A DNA stretch of 64,000 nt from Alnus glutinosa (GCF_958979055.1 NC_084893.1:28804487-28868486); one strand, 5' to 3'; shown: positions 11,505 to 23,778, numbered from the stretch's first letter. Notes: generated by a model from the letters alone, not told the origin. Translations and numbers: made by a program.

Positions 11505-12660
11505 ATGGCCAACAATGCTTCTGAAAAGCCTATGCTGTCAGGAGCAGTAGAGCCTACACCCCAAAAAAATAAGACAAATGCTCTTAAGAGAAGAATATAT
11601 GGCTGTTTTAAGGGTGCTCCCCTTGCAGATTCTCTTCCTCCAGAGGCAAAAGGCACAGCCCCAGCTTCTCTTTATGAATCCATTTCTCTGAAATTTCACC
11701 CAAGTATAAAGCAAGTAGGCATGTTCATGGGCATCTACATAGGCGTGGGAACCATCTGCTTCTACATCCTCAGGAAACAGCTCAAGGGGAAGTCAACAAA
11801 TGCACTTGTTGACTCTATTTATTTCAGTATTTCGACACTGACCACAGTTGGATATGGAGACCTTGTGCCTGACAGCATCCTTACAAAATTACTCTCCAGT
11901 GCTTTTGCCTTCGCAGGAATGGGTCTTGTTGGACTAGTCCTGAACAAGACAGGAGAGTATTTTCTGGACAAACAAGAGAAAATGATTGTGAAAGCCTTGC
12001 ACATGCATAAAAAACTTGGTCCAGATGAATTTGAAAAAGAGTTTGATACCAACATAGACAAAAGACTTGCATTGACCAAGTTTTTAACATTAATAATCAC
12101 TATTGCAGGGCTCGTAGTTGTTGGAATATTCCATCTAGCTGTTGTTGATGAATTCGATTTTATTGATTCATTGTACTGGGTTTCTGTTACTATCACGACC
12201 CTGGGCTATGAGGATGAAAGCTTCAAACATACAAAAGGCCGTATTTTTGCAGTATTTTGGATGTTGTCAAGTACTATATCCTTAGCCCAGTGCTTCCTTC
12301 AAGTTATTGAGCTAAAATTTCAGTGCAGGCAAAGGGCATTCGTCAAGAGACTTCTTGTTCAGAGGATGACAAGTCTAGATCTGGAGGCTGCAGATCCTGA
12401 TGATGATGGGGCTGTAGAGTAAGTTGAATTTCTTCAATTCAGATGTGTTTTTGGATTGTGGGATTCTCTTAACCTTCTTTTTCCATCTTCATTTCCATAG
12501 GGCTGCTGACTTGGTCGTATCTAAGCTCAGAGAGATGGGGAAGGTTAGCCAAGAAGATGTTACACTTGCAATGAAGGAGTTTGATGACCTTGATCAGTCA
12601 GAAAGCTCATCAGCAGCTGATCCAAAGCTTCCTGAACCATCCCAGACAGAGAAGAAGTGA
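11505..12660 (+). CDS. Two-pore K+ channel (TPK1 type), divergent copy 1
   Basis: Two exons, 11505-12418 and 12501-12660, give 357 residues (Arabidopsis TPK1 is about 363). The layout is TM1 (about 70-90), pore 1 with TTVGYGD (filter 116-119), TM2 (about 126-148), TM3 (about 191-212), pore 2 and TM4 (about 246-268), then a cytosolic EF-hand tail. TPK1 channels are vacuolar K+ channels activated by Ca2+ and 14-3-3 proteins. Three departures stand out. Filter 2 is GYED (234-237) instead of GYGD. The N-terminal 14-3-3 motif reads FKGAP, without the phosphorylatable serine. EF-hand 2 is degenerate: DLDQSE replaces DLDVDQSG. EF-hand 1 (297-308) ends in Asp rather than Glu. The diacidic DLE export motif (292-294) is kept. 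The reading frame is open. It may be a neofunctionalised or dying paralogue. Confidence 0.93.
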
Positions 12661-13261
12661 ATTACGTACCTATAATTAACAATGCAGCTTTTGAGTATTG
12701 ACTACTACGCTTGTGAAACAAAACAATAAATGTGAAAACATTACTAAGAACTACTTGTGAGTTTGTAATATCATCTTTCTGTATCAATGTCATGATTTAC
12801 TTTGTCTCTGTAGCAATGTAATTGTTATAAAATAGGTCTTTGTTTAACGTTTGAGTGTCCCTTGTGTAGAACATTAGAATATCTGTATCGAATAAAAGAT
12901 GAAACAGAGAAAACATGCTTATAAGTGTGCTAATCGATTTGTGTCGCAGAACTTTTCACTTGCACATTTCTGAGCAATGCAGTCAAATTACATTTCATGA
13001 TTTAATCAATGATGGATAAAGTTTTCCTTCACAATTTCCTCCAATTCAGTCTATTAAAGTGACAACTGTTCTTAGAAAATGTAATTTTCACGTACATTTT
13101 TAATTGGATTAAGAGAGCGTGTGACATCTTTTGAAGTTCACTGGGTGGACCCTTAACAACCTTAATGCATTTACCAGCCTCTCATGGGAAAGGTAGCCCT
13201 TATCAACCATAATGGTGTCTAGTCATTTATACTCTTATCTTAAAAGAGGCAATCAAGTTGC
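12661..13261. other. 3' region of TPK copy 1
   Basis: Probable 3' UTR followed by spacer. No gene seen. AATAAA-like signals occur near 12725 and 12891. Confidence 0.45.
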
Positions 13262-14012
13262 TTAGGGGCCGTCTAATCTGAGTTCCCCTCAAGCATTCGA
13301 TTTCTGAGATTCTGATTTCTAGGAACAAAATACTAAGAGTCTACATGTCAGTGTTTGATAGCTAGCGCATCCGAGGTAGCAATTTTGACGAATGAGATAC
13401 TAGCGTAATTGTGGGAAAGCGCTAAGCACATCAGCAAATTGGAGTTTCTTAGAATCGTTTTGTAAAGCTCAGTCTTACTTAATAAAGAATCAATGTGGGA
13501 TTTACCACCCATGAGCTTATTTATAAATCACTTACTTTATGTGGGTTAATTATCTTCTCAATGTGAGACTTGGGGGTGTTACAGTAATGGCATCTAGTGT
13601 TTTGATGTTTGTGTTTGCTAAGATCTCGATTTTCCTGGGAACACCACCAATTCTACACATTATTCCAAGTACATACCTCCCAGATATTTTCTCCTCTTTG
13701 GAAAGTGTTATACCTCCCAGTTTGCGTAAGAAGAAATGAAGAACACAGTGAACATCAAATTATTGGAGAAAAACTTGTTTTTCATGTTAAACAGTGCAAT
13801 CGCAAGATTCATTCAAACCCACAGGCCAGGAATCTCAAAAAAGAATACCTTTCTTTGGTGGGCATCAAATTCTGATTAGAATGTGCATGGGAATTTGATT
13901 CCCATGGGCATCAAATGGATTTTCAGGAAAATTTGAACCAAACACAGCAATCTTAGCTTAGCAATGAGATTTCTGGAAATTACCTTAGATTCCATCAACT
14001 AGACAGCCCTTA
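13262..14012. mobile_element. Tourist/Harbinger-like non-autonomous element
   Basis: A 745-bp body (13265-14009) starts GGGGCCGTCTAATCTGAG and ends CTAGACAGCCC, so the ends are imperfect inverted repeats. A TTA trinucleotide flanks it on each side, as for PIF/Harbinger elements. No transposase is encoded; the open frames inside are short and unlike known proteins. Confidence 0.6.
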
Positions 14013-14814
14013 ATGTTTTTTAGATTTTCTTTTCTTGTGATACACAAGTCACAGCTACTAATCTATGGAAAAATATCTTGAACATTGCTTCTTCTTTCTT
14101 TTTTCTTTATTCTAAAGGAAATTTTGTCAGTTAGCACCAAGAATTAAATAAAATGTATTCCTGCAGAACTATCTCTAAGCTCTTCCTACCCTTACTCTCT
14201 TCACTCGTAGGCCTCTCTCTCTCTCTCTCTCTCCTTGTGTGTGTGTGTGTGTTGATCTTCCTTGCTCAACTCAAGTACAAAGGTTTGAACTTTCTTTTTA
14301 TTTCAGTGAATGTAAATTTTTCTTTTTCGAATGATGTACTATTGCTGATACAAATTTGCTGCCAATCCTTCGTTTTTGTTCTTTACTAATCCTTGTAGAG
14401 AAACTATGTTGTATAGCTGTATTTGAATACTATCCTCTTAAGATATCTGGAAATAAAATGCGGCTATGAATCTGGGAAAGAATATTAACAAAAGTTTAAT
14501 AAAATTACTTCAATAAACTGGAAAAAGAACATGAACTGATATTTAGTGGAAATTATGTTTATAGTATAGATGCTGAACTTTTCACAATTTCACCTATCAC
14601 AATAAACAAATGCTGAAGTTCTATTGTCATAAGAATGTTGTCTATCATGGACTAATAATGGTATTTTTTGTTTTAAACACAAACTTTATTGCTTGTAGAT
14701 GTTGTTTCAATGAAATCTGAAAGTAGTATATAAAAACAACTTGGCTAACATGGCTACTTTGAATCTCTGATGCAACTGCATGCACAGGTCCTCCTTTGCT
14801 GATCAATCATTTTA
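14013..14814. other. Spacer and 5' region of TPK copy 2
   Basis: Holds a (CT)n tract followed by a (GT)n tract at about 14213-14252. A probable 5' UTR 3' splice site (ATGCACAG, about 14781-14788) lies 26 bases before the ATG. No other gene seen. Confidence 0.45.
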
Positions 14815-16031
14815 ATGGCCTGCAACGATACAAAAATGAAAGGGCCCTTGCAATCAGGATCAGTAAATCCTACAACTCAAACAACTATGATAGATGCTCC
14901 TAGGAGAAGAAGATCTTGGCTAAGAAAAAGTGCTTCATTTGCTCATTCTGTTTCTATGGAGACAATTGGCAGTGTTCCAACACCTGGGCAAATAGATCCA
15001 AAATTAGTGCAAGTAGCCATATTTTTGGCTGTCTACTTGACAGTAGGAACTTTGTGCTTCTACCAACTGGGGCCCCAGATGAAGGGAAAGAAAACAAGTG
15101 CAATTGTTGACACTGTCTACTTCTGTATTGTGACAATGGCCACTGTTGGATATGGAGACCTTGTGCCTGATAGTGTCCTTACAAAACTACTCGCCTGTGC
15201 TTTTGCCTTCACAGGAATGGCTCTGGTTGGAGTAGTCATGAGCAAAGCAGCAGACTACCTCATAAAGAAGCAAGAAGATTTGCTACTAAAAGCTTTAAAT
15301 ATGCATCAAAATGTTGGTCCAACTGAGATCAGAAAAGAGGTTAGGACCAGGGAAGTCAGATACAGGTGTTTGTTGGTCTTTATGCTTCTTTTGGTGCTCA
15401 TAATTGTTGGGACAACATTCCTAGCCACTGTAGAGAAGTTGGACCTCGTTGATGCATTTTATTGTGCTTGTGTTACCATCACAACCCTGGGATACGGAGA
15501 TCAGAGCTTCAAGACCAAAGGAGGGCGCATTTTTGCAGTGTTTTGGATACTCATAAGTACTATTACCTTGGCTCAGTTTTTTGTCTACGTTGCTGAGCTA
15601 AACACTGAAGCCAGGCATTGGGAATTGGCCAAGCGGGTTCTTAGTCGAAAGGTGACACAAGAAGACCTGGAGGCAGCAGATCTTGATAATGATAATTCTT
15701 TACAGTAAGTTGGTCTCTTTTTCTCTGAACATGAGCTCTCTTATTTATGTGTACAACTTATTGTCTTTGTTGGAATTCTAGTAGTTTTAGGAAATCCTAA
15801 TACCTTTTTGGTAAGATTGTATATCCTTTCTAGTTTCCTTAAGAGAAAATTATTTTTCGCTATAAGTAAAGCTCATGTCAATAGGTTTATATACACATTT
15901 TATATCCAAGAGGTAGTGTAAGGTTTCATAAGAAAAGAGAGGGAGAGGTTTATTGCATTTTTCCTTGATACTAGTAAAGAAGAAACTTTTTTGGTACCAC
16001 TTCCCTATAGCCCATTCCCTTCTTATAGGAA

Positions 16032-16068
<37 letters not shown>

Positions 16069-16847
16069 ACTCACAACAGATACCCTATCGGTTCCCTACA
16101 TAAAAAGAGTTTTTCTATAAAATATCTTGCTCGATCCTCTCTTATCTCTCATCTTTTTGTCTTTCATTGGAGATTGTGTTGGGATTTTGTAAAAAATGTG
16201 AGGGTAGGTAAGAAACTTGTATTATATTTTGTAAAGAAAGAATGTTTGATTGATATTGATAAAGATAAGGGAAGTTAATGTGGAGTATATTTGCATAGGA
16301 AAGTAAAAAGTAGTTTTGTTCCTTAAATTTAAAAAAATAATCAAAGAGAAACTGTTGTGAATGCTCTAATCCATGTTGCTAATGTTCTGGTCATTAAACA
16401 AGAACTAGGGGGCTTATTTGACTTGACGCTGGTTAGACGTGAGGTCGAACATGTCCCGCTTAGCCCTATGGCACTAATCTTAGTGTCCATTTATGCCTGT
16501 GAATGTAGGCAATCTTGTCGAACCATCTTAAATTCTAGAATCTTGATTTTTTGCTTCTTCTTCTTTGTTGATATTTTCTTGTGTGTGTGATGTGAATTCT
16601 AACAATCTCAAAACGCATGGCTTGTTTGGTTTAACTTTCTTGTTCCTCTTTTTCTTTTTCTTTTTTCTTCCATAGGAGCGCTGAGCTCATCCTACTTAAG
16701 CTCCGACAGATGGGGAAGATTAGCGAAGATGATATTTCACTTGTAAAATTAGCCACAAGGGAGGAGTTTGAACATTGTGATGTTGATCAATCAGGAACCT
16801 TGACTGCCTCTGAAATAATGCTCCAATCATCTCAAACAGACAAGTGA
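14815..16847 (+). CDS. Two-pore K+ channel (TPK1 type), copy 2
   Basis: Exons 14815-15704 and 16676-16847 encode 353 residues. Both filters are canonical (GYGD at 112-115 and 226-229), within four predicted membrane helices (about 66-86, 122-144, 184-204, 238-260). The N-terminus carries RRRRSWLRKSASF, a plausible but non-canonical 14-3-3 site. EF-hand 1 (DLDNDNSLQSAE, 289-300) lacks the usual Gly at loop position 6; EF-hand 2 (DVDQSGTLTASE) is canonical. A four-residue insertion (LATR) lies between them. The DLE export motif is present. The intron is at the same place as in copies 1 and 3 but is 971 bp long and holds a long poly-A run near 16040-16066. The most likely product is a functional tonoplast K+ channel. 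Confidence 0.95.
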
Positions 16848-17223
16848 CTTCATCAATGAGAAGTGGCTACTAATCAGACTTCTACACTCTTTAAGTATTA
16901 CAAGAGCTACTTAAATATGTAACCTCAACTTCATACTTATAAATCACTGCCATATTTTTGCTTTATAGCTAAACAAGTTCCTCTATGAGAAGCACTTTCT
17001 CCCTATTTGATCCATAGTTTTTCTAAACTAGGTCTTTTCAAAACATGTAGATGTCTCTTTCCTGTAAAAAAACATAGATCAAAAGTGTTTTAATTATCAC
17101 TATGCTGATTATTTGTGTCATGGAACTTCTCATTTGCTAAATTGTTGGATGGAGTGATGCTCTAAAATCCAAACAATCATGATAAAAACAATAAATACAG
17201 TCGCATTCCAAGTTATTTAATTT
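16848..17223. other. 3' region of TPK copy 2
   Basis: Probable 3' UTR and spacer. No gene seen. Confidence 0.4.
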
Positions 17224-17361
17224 GAGTTTGGCTTGAGTTCAGTTTTAGTTGAAATTGGACCCGTTGAAATTAGGACATGTATCCCATAACAGGACATAAA
17301 TGACATGTGTCCTAATTCCAACAGGTTCAATTCTAATTAGAATTAGACCCAAGCCAAATCC
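17224..17361. mobile_element. Fold-back MITE-like palindrome
   Basis: The left half begins GAGTTTGGCTTGAGTTC and the right half, reversed, GGATTTGGCTTGGGTCT. The arms match with scattered mismatches over about 65 bp, with almost no spacer. A target duplication was not resolved. Confidence 0.65.
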
Positions 17362-18180
17362 AAGAAACAATAATACATATCGGTTTGTATAATATAGGAT
17401 CAGGATTAGTTAGATTTCTTAAAATAAATCCACCTGGGAGTTCTTAAATTCTTGATTGTTTTTTTAATTAAATGATTCAAAACTAAGTTGTATGTTAACA
17501 GTTGAGTTTAAAGTAAACAAAAAAGAAAAAAAAATATTTGAAAAAAATAATATAGTGTTAGGAAACTTAGTTTTACTTTTACACCCATTTATCGCACCGA
17601 CTAAACATTGCGTGTTTTGAGTGGTTAATATTTGAAAAAAAATATACATATTTCCCTCAAAGTACCACTCAATTACCAATGTTTCATTTCCAAACTATCA
17701 ATGGTATCAATGTTCCCGCTCAAACTATCAAAAAAATGTTAATGTCCCCATTAAGACCAACAATAAGACAAAATTGACCTTAAATTTTTTTCAATAAGAC
17801 AAAAATGTATTTATAAATTCGAAAAAAAAAAATTAAAACTAAAAAATAAAGAAATAACTTTTAAAAAAATAAATTAAAGAAAAAACGAAATAAAAATTTA
17901 AAAGAAAAACGAATATTCAAAAAAAAAAACAAACGAAAAAATAACTGAAAATTAAAAAATAAAAAGACACACACATTCTCAATACATTGAGAATAGATAT
18001 ATTGTATTGAGAATGTATTCTAGATATATTCTAAATATATTCTGATAGTCTAAAAATGAATTTAGTGCAGCTTTATGATCAGATGTTATTAAAAGGAACC
18101 CGGCCTACAGGTTAATGTATGATCAGATCTTCATCCTTGCACGGAAATTAAAAAAGAAAAATGAATTTAGTGCCAAACTG
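17362..18180. other. AT-rich spacer
   Basis: Mostly A/T runs. The part at 17650-17780 resembles one arm of an inverted-repeat MITE, but its partner was not found. No gene seen. Confidence 0.4.
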
Positions 18181-18525
18181 AGAAGTGGGCGAATGAGACA
18201 GATCTTTCAGGGAATTTTCAACGAATTTTTGCTGCTCAGTACTCAAAGTTCTCTTTGACAACCGCTTGAAAATTAAAAGTTAATCCCGTTCCGGTGAGCC
18301 CCTCTGTCTCTCTTTCTCTGGAACTTTCCTTTTTTTTTTTTTCAAGTTGGAACTTTCTTGTTAGATATCGAATTCTTAAGCTTCTGAGTTTAAGACCTCG
18401 TTTTCAAGGAAACCCATTTAGATTTTACTTTTTTATGGAAACCGATTCAAACCTTGGTTTACTTTAATGCGTGTGTGTGTGTGTGTGTGTCTCTGTGCGT
18501 ATCGCTTCACTTAAGGTATTCTTTT

Positions 18526-18799
18526 TTCAGTTTGTCAGTTTAAATGTTCATTCTTTTTCATGCTTGAGTAAAGGGTGTTGTATTGGTTAAATTTTTGAAT
18601 GATTATTTGCTGGAATTCAATGCTGTATATATGTAGAAACCTGTTACTGTGGAATTATTTTTGTGAAGTGTGAGAATGTAGCTTGATACAATCATGTGAA
18701 GTAGTTGAACTCAGACTCAGTTAGTTATTTCAGTTAAGTTATAGATTTTTATAATTGTGTCAATTGAATTAGAACAGAATTGTCGGAGGATAAGAAGAG
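18526..18799 (+). repeat. Direct repeat, unit 1 (TPK copy 3 leader intron)
   Basis: Begins TTCAGTTTGTCAGTTTAAAT and ends TAAGAAGAG. It matches 19084-19353 at a distance of 558 bp with only a few percent difference and small indels. Confidence 0.9.
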
Positions 18800-19083
18800 A
18801 ATAAGTACTAAATAATCAACATTTGGCCTTCGCTTATAGCTTTTAGCTATCAAGCTTGCCTTGTACTTATCCATCATATCATTCAGTTTAAGCTTCTTCT
18901 TAAACACCTAGTTACAATTGAGTGATTTGGTCGTTGGAGGTAACTCAATGAGTTTCAAATATGGTTAGACATAATTTATTCCAATTCATTATTTATATCC
19001 TCTAACCAAACAAATGCATCAAATAGATTTAATTGCTTCACAAACTGTATATCCTCTAACCAAACAAATGCATCAAATGTAAA

Positions 19084-19353
19084 TTCAGTTTGTCAGTTTA
19101 AATGTTCTTTCTTTTTCATGCTTGAGTAAAGGGTGTTGTATTGGTTAAATTTTTGAATGATTATTGCTGGAATTCAATGCTGTATGTATGTAGAAACCTG
19201 TTACTGTGGAATTATTTTTGTGAAGTGTGAGAATGTAGCTTGATCCAATCATGTGAAGTTGAACTCAGACCCAGTTAGTTATTTTAGTTAAGTCATAGAT
19301 TTTTATAATTGTGTCAATTGAATTTGAACAGAATTGTTGGAGTATAAGAAGAG
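19084..19353 (+). repeat. Direct repeat, unit 2 (TPK copy 3 leader intron)
   Basis: Second copy of the segment at 18526-18799. Between the units, a 31-bp word (TATATCCTCTAACC...) also occurs twice, at 18994-19024 and 19048-19078. Confidence 0.9.
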
Positions 19354-20291
19354 TCAGAAGGCTACACAAAAGTCATATGAGTTACAGTAATAATAAGGAG
19401 TTACGTGAGATATAAATCACTTGAAGTGGAAGAGTTTGTAACATGTATAGGAGTATTGCTAAGGTCTAGAGTCTTAATAAGTAAACTTGTGACGTGTAAG
19501 AACTGATGAGTTGCATGTGATTCATTGTAAATAAAAGACAAATCTTCCTAGTGAATTTACGAGAGTTAAGCATAACAATATTTTACATTCTTATAAGTTG
19601 AACAATAGAAATTCTGAATTTTAGTTATGATGGAAGTTGCTCTGTAAAATCAGTGCTTGATTAATCAAACCCATATTGTTAAATGGACAAATTTGGTATC
19701 TTTCAGGTGATTGCTCTTTCGCTTGAATCGAACCGGCACTTGTTTTAAAACATTTCATTATATTGGTGTTACCATTGTTCAAAGAACTGTTGTTTGAATC
19801 CTGAAAATTGTCGCTATAACTTGAGGGCAAAAAATTTTGATAATGGGCCGGAAAGCTGAAAATTTTAGAATTGACTGTTTGCCATAATTTGGATGAAAAG
19901 GGGAAAAAAGAAAAACATTTTGCCAAGTTAGTTTTTCTTTTCCTTATGTCCCTCTATACCAGATGTCCCTTCTTTCTCACTATTGTATATTTTATCTGTG
20001 TCTCCATTGTGATGTGAGCTTGAAAGCTGTTATGATTAAGATAGAAAAGTTGAAAACTTTATTTTCTGAATAATGCTGTCTATCTGAAGTTGATTATGCA
20101 CTGATAGTAGTACATGAACTGATACTTCTCAGAGGTAACTGCTTTTACATTTCAAATGCTAAACGTTGCTACTGGATCTTACTGTTTTTTATTAAAGTAG
20201 TTAATGAACCTTAGCTAACATGGCTAGTTTGGACTCAAATGTGAGTATTCAGGTTCTTAAATACTGGTCCTCTTTTGTTGAACTCGTTTTA

Positions 20292-21540
20292 ATGGCCAAT
20301 GATGGTGTGGAAGAGCCCTTGCTGTCAGGATTAGTGAATCCTGCAGCTCAGACTAGTAAGAAAGATGCTTTGAAAAGAAGAAGATATCGCCATTGTAAAA
20401 GTGCTCCTCTTGCAAAATTTGTTCCTGCAGAGACAAATGGGATTCGCCCGATTCCACGTTTCGAATCCACTTTTGGGAAACTACACCCAAGTTTTAAGAA
20501 AGTAGCCATACTCTTGGCTTTGTACTTAGGTGTAGGTGCTGTAAGCTTCTACCTTGTCAGGAACCAGATAGAGGGAAAGAAAACAAATGGAATTCTTGAT
20601 GCTGTGTATTTCTGTATTGTGACAATGACCACTCTAGGATATGGAGACCTAGTGCCTGATAGTGCCCTTACAAAACTACTTGCTTGTGCCTTTGTTTTCA
20701 CGGGAATGGCTCTGGTTGGACTAATCCTGAGCAAAGCAGCAGATTATTTGGTAGAGAAGCAGGAAATATTACTTGTTAAAGCGTTGCATATGCGTCAAAA
20801 ACCTGGCTGTACTGACATTCTGAAAGAGGTCGAGACCAACGGATTGAGATACAAATGTATATTGGCCTTTATCCTTCTTTTGGTGCTCATAATAGCTGGG
20901 ACAATCTTCCTAACTACTGTTGAGAAATTAGACATTGTTGATGCATTTTATTGTGTTTGTGCTAGTATCACAACCCTAGGATATGGAGATAAGAGCTTCT
21001 CAACTACAGCAGGGCGTGCTTTTGCGGTGATTTGGATATTGACAAGTACTATTGTCTTAGCTCAGTTTTTTCTCTACATTGCTGAGCTAAACACTGAAAA
21101 AAGACAAAGGGCACTGGTTGAGCGAGTTCTTACTCGGAGGATGACGAATGTAGATCTTGAAGCAGCTGATCTTGATGATGATGGGGTTGTTGGGTAAGTT
21201 GTCTGTTTTCTTTTTGGAGCACATCTTTCTTGTAATGGTCTTGTTTCTGACTTCTTGTTGCTGATGCTTTTTTCTCCACAAGCTCTCTCAAAAATAATTA
21301 ATTTTTTTTTTCATCTCAGTGTTCAGAATGCTTAGTAAATTACTAAAGCTCTCACATTCCTTCTTTCTTTTCCATAGCGCTGCTGAGTTCATCATATATA
21401 AGCTGAAAGAGATGGGGAAGATTAGTCAAGAAGATATTTCACTTGTAATGGAAGAGTTTGAAGATTTGGATGTTGATCAGTCGGGAGCTTTGTCACCGTC
21501 TGATATAATGCTTGCTCAATCATCTCAAGCAGAGAGGTGA
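20292..21540 (+). CDS. Two-pore K+ channel (TPK1 type), copy 3
   Basis: Exons 20292-21193 and 21378-21540 encode 354 residues. This is the most canonical copy: GYGD filters at 116-119 and 230-233, four membrane helices (about 70-90, 126-148, 188-208, 242-265), EF-hand 1 DLDDDGVVGAAE (293-304) and EF-hand 2 DVDQSGALSPSD (332-343). The N-terminal RHCKSAPLAK keeps the SAP core of the 14-3-3 motif. The DLE export motif is present. An in-frame ATG exists at 20220. I prefer 20292 because MANDG aligns with the starts of copies 1 and 2, and because the segment between the two ATGs contains the conserved leader-intron acceptor. Likely role: tonoplast K+ release gated by Ca2+ and phosphorylation. Confidence 0.95.
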
Positions 21541-22617
21541 CCTTACCATCACAAAATGGTAATTGTTTTGTATACGGGTGAAAAGGAATATGAAATAATC
21601 ATAGAATTTACCTTGTAAAGTTTGTAATATCAACTTTGGAGCATTAATATATCATATTCATGGTTTTTGACATAATCAATCAATTGACGTTTAGTGATGA
21701 AGTTCATTATATGATGATTCTGCTGCAATTGCATCTTCCTGTACTTCTTGCGCATGAATGGATGACTATATTAGAATCATCTGATCATTGAGATTTTGGG
21801 AGATTAAAGATCAGTCCTAATGATCATAGATCAGTTCTGAGAGCCATCTTTGGTCCATTTCTTTATGGTCGTAATGTCAAAGATGATAAGCTTTTTACCA
21901 GTATGATGAATTGGGCCCCTATATTATTGTCCAATTTTGTAGCTTTTTAACCTTTCAGGATCTTGAAGAAGAGCAAAGGACGTGCACTTTATGGATAATC
22001 ATCTGAAGATGGAAAAGGTATTGTCATATCACTTTTTTGTTGAGCAACGCTTCTATTGGGTGGATTGGATCTCCAGTAATTACTAACATTTTGGACAGTA
22101 ATTGAGAGATAGTTTATATAGGACTCACCTGCTTGAATAGGTGACTAGGCAACCAAAAACTTATTTGGGTAGGTAGGTTCAATATGAGATTTCTCACAAT
22201 TGCTCCTGCAAATTGCTGGAACTTGAAAAAAGAGGCTTCCAAGTCTAATTCCGTGCCTTTATATGTTCTATTGGATCTCTTCTTGGGAAGGATTCTATGC
22301 CTTTCTTGCATTTTCTTAGCATTTATGCTTGTATTGCATGTTTTGGTATTGATTTGGCAAAAGACAATATCTGTTGCAGCATTGCTAACTAAAGCCCTAG
22401 GCCTTTGAGATTCTGACAAAATTCGTCACCCCACCATGCCATTCACTTAACTAGAACCATTTGTCTTGTCATCGTAATTCCAGCATGGTAAAAGGGTAAA
22501 GTTTTCTTTTTGAATTGAGTTGAAAAAAAATTCTCCAAAGTCTATTAGATTGACATCTATCTTTAGAGCATGTGATTCTCACACACAATTTTAGAAAGAG
22601 TAATAATATATTAATAA
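21541..22617. other. 3' region of TPK copy 3 and spacer
   Basis: Probable 3' UTR to about 21680, then unremarkable spacer. Short open frames near 22.1-22.4 kb resemble nothing I know. Confidence 0.4.
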
Positions 22618-23008
22618 TTTGGAAGAACTTCACTTATAACCCATGATCTTTCATCACTTTTGAAATAAAGTACCATAAACTTTAAAACGTATCAATTTAG
22701 GATATCCATCTTTCAATTTCAACCCTTCGTTAGAACTTTTCGTTAAATTCTGTCAAAATTTTCAAAACACCCATCTTTTTTAGGTGTCGGTCAGAATGCT
22801 TGAATTTTTGAAATTTTTTTATAATTTTTTTTTTAAAAAAAAAAAAAAAACAAAACATAGTGGTATTTTGAAAATTTTGATAAGATTTAACATAAATTTC
22901 TGAAATTGAAAAAAAAATTGAAAGATAGATACTCTAAATTAACACGTTTTAAAGTTTGCGTACCTTATTTCAAAAGTAAAGATTTTCCATAACTTTTTTA
23001 CAACTTGC
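22618..23008. mobile_element. Inverted-repeat MITE
   Basis: The outer arms match in reverse complement: left CTTTTGAAATAAAGTACCAT and right, reversed, CTTTTGAAATAAGGTACGCA, with the match running on for about 100 bp each side. The centre is a poly-A/T tract. It carries no coding sequence. Confidence 0.7.
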
Positions 23009-23778
23009 CCGTAGTTAAAAATAAATAAATAATAATACCCTTTATTCACATATTTATATGTATTATTAAGTCGTAAAAGGGTCATAGGTTTAACATTTTT
23101 TATATACATATATGTTTTAAAAAACATATATGTCAGTTTAACAATTTATTTTTTTAACTCAATTTAAAGAAAAATTTTGTTGGCAATAAAGTCAATGTTT
23201 ATAATTACTCTTTGGAATTTAGAAGGGACACAGGATGCAACAACTGAATTAACGGGATCTTAATCCTCTTAGATGCGAATAAATGTTGTGACGATAAAAT
23301 TCAAACTATAAAATGAATATGATTTGAAAGGCATCTTTTTCTTTGTTGGCATATGTCTTTTTCTGGTTGAAATCTGCAATCAAGTGATCAACCAATAGAC
23401 AGACCAAAAATTAAAAAATAAAAAATAAAAGTAAAAATAAAAACACCCCAAAAAAGTAATTTCAAATGAATTATTGTGCCCCCACGCAACCAAACAATCA
23501 TCCCACATCTTGAAGTTTCCAGCTTGTGGGACCCATGACCCACTCACAAGGAGGCATAGTACGATATAGCTTTTTTCTTTTTTCTTTTCTTTTTTGACTA
23601 AATTAGATTTGAAAAAAATTTAGAGTATGTAAGAATTATATATATATATATATATATATGGTCTGTTAAAATTACATATGAAAATTATATTTTTTATTAA
23701 TCGTAAATGTAGAAATTAAAAATATTCGTATGAATGACATATAGAAGGATATTGGATTAAAGGATAAGGATATAGGAT
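23009..23778. other. AT-rich spacer with (TA)n
   Basis: Simple A/T-rich sequence, with a (TA)n tract at about 23639-23659. No gene seen. Confidence 0.4.

Larger units (their letters stand above)
18181..20250 (+). other. 5' UTR region and probable leader intron of TPK copy 3
   Basis: A leader exon probably ends near 18292 at CCG|GTGAGC. The acceptor would be ATTCAG|GTTCTTAAAT just after 20250, by comparison with copies 1 and 2. The intron of about 2 kb holds a GT/CT simple repeat (18470-18492) and a 270-bp direct duplication (see the repeat entries). Confidence 0.5.

Noticed and set aside
11819-12196. Open frame antisense to TPK copy 1
   Set aside because: Antisense shadow of a conserved exon.
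20220-20291. In-frame upstream ATG of TPK copy 3
   Set aside because: The segment contains the leader-intron acceptor seen in the other copies, and the next ATG (20292) aligns with their starts.
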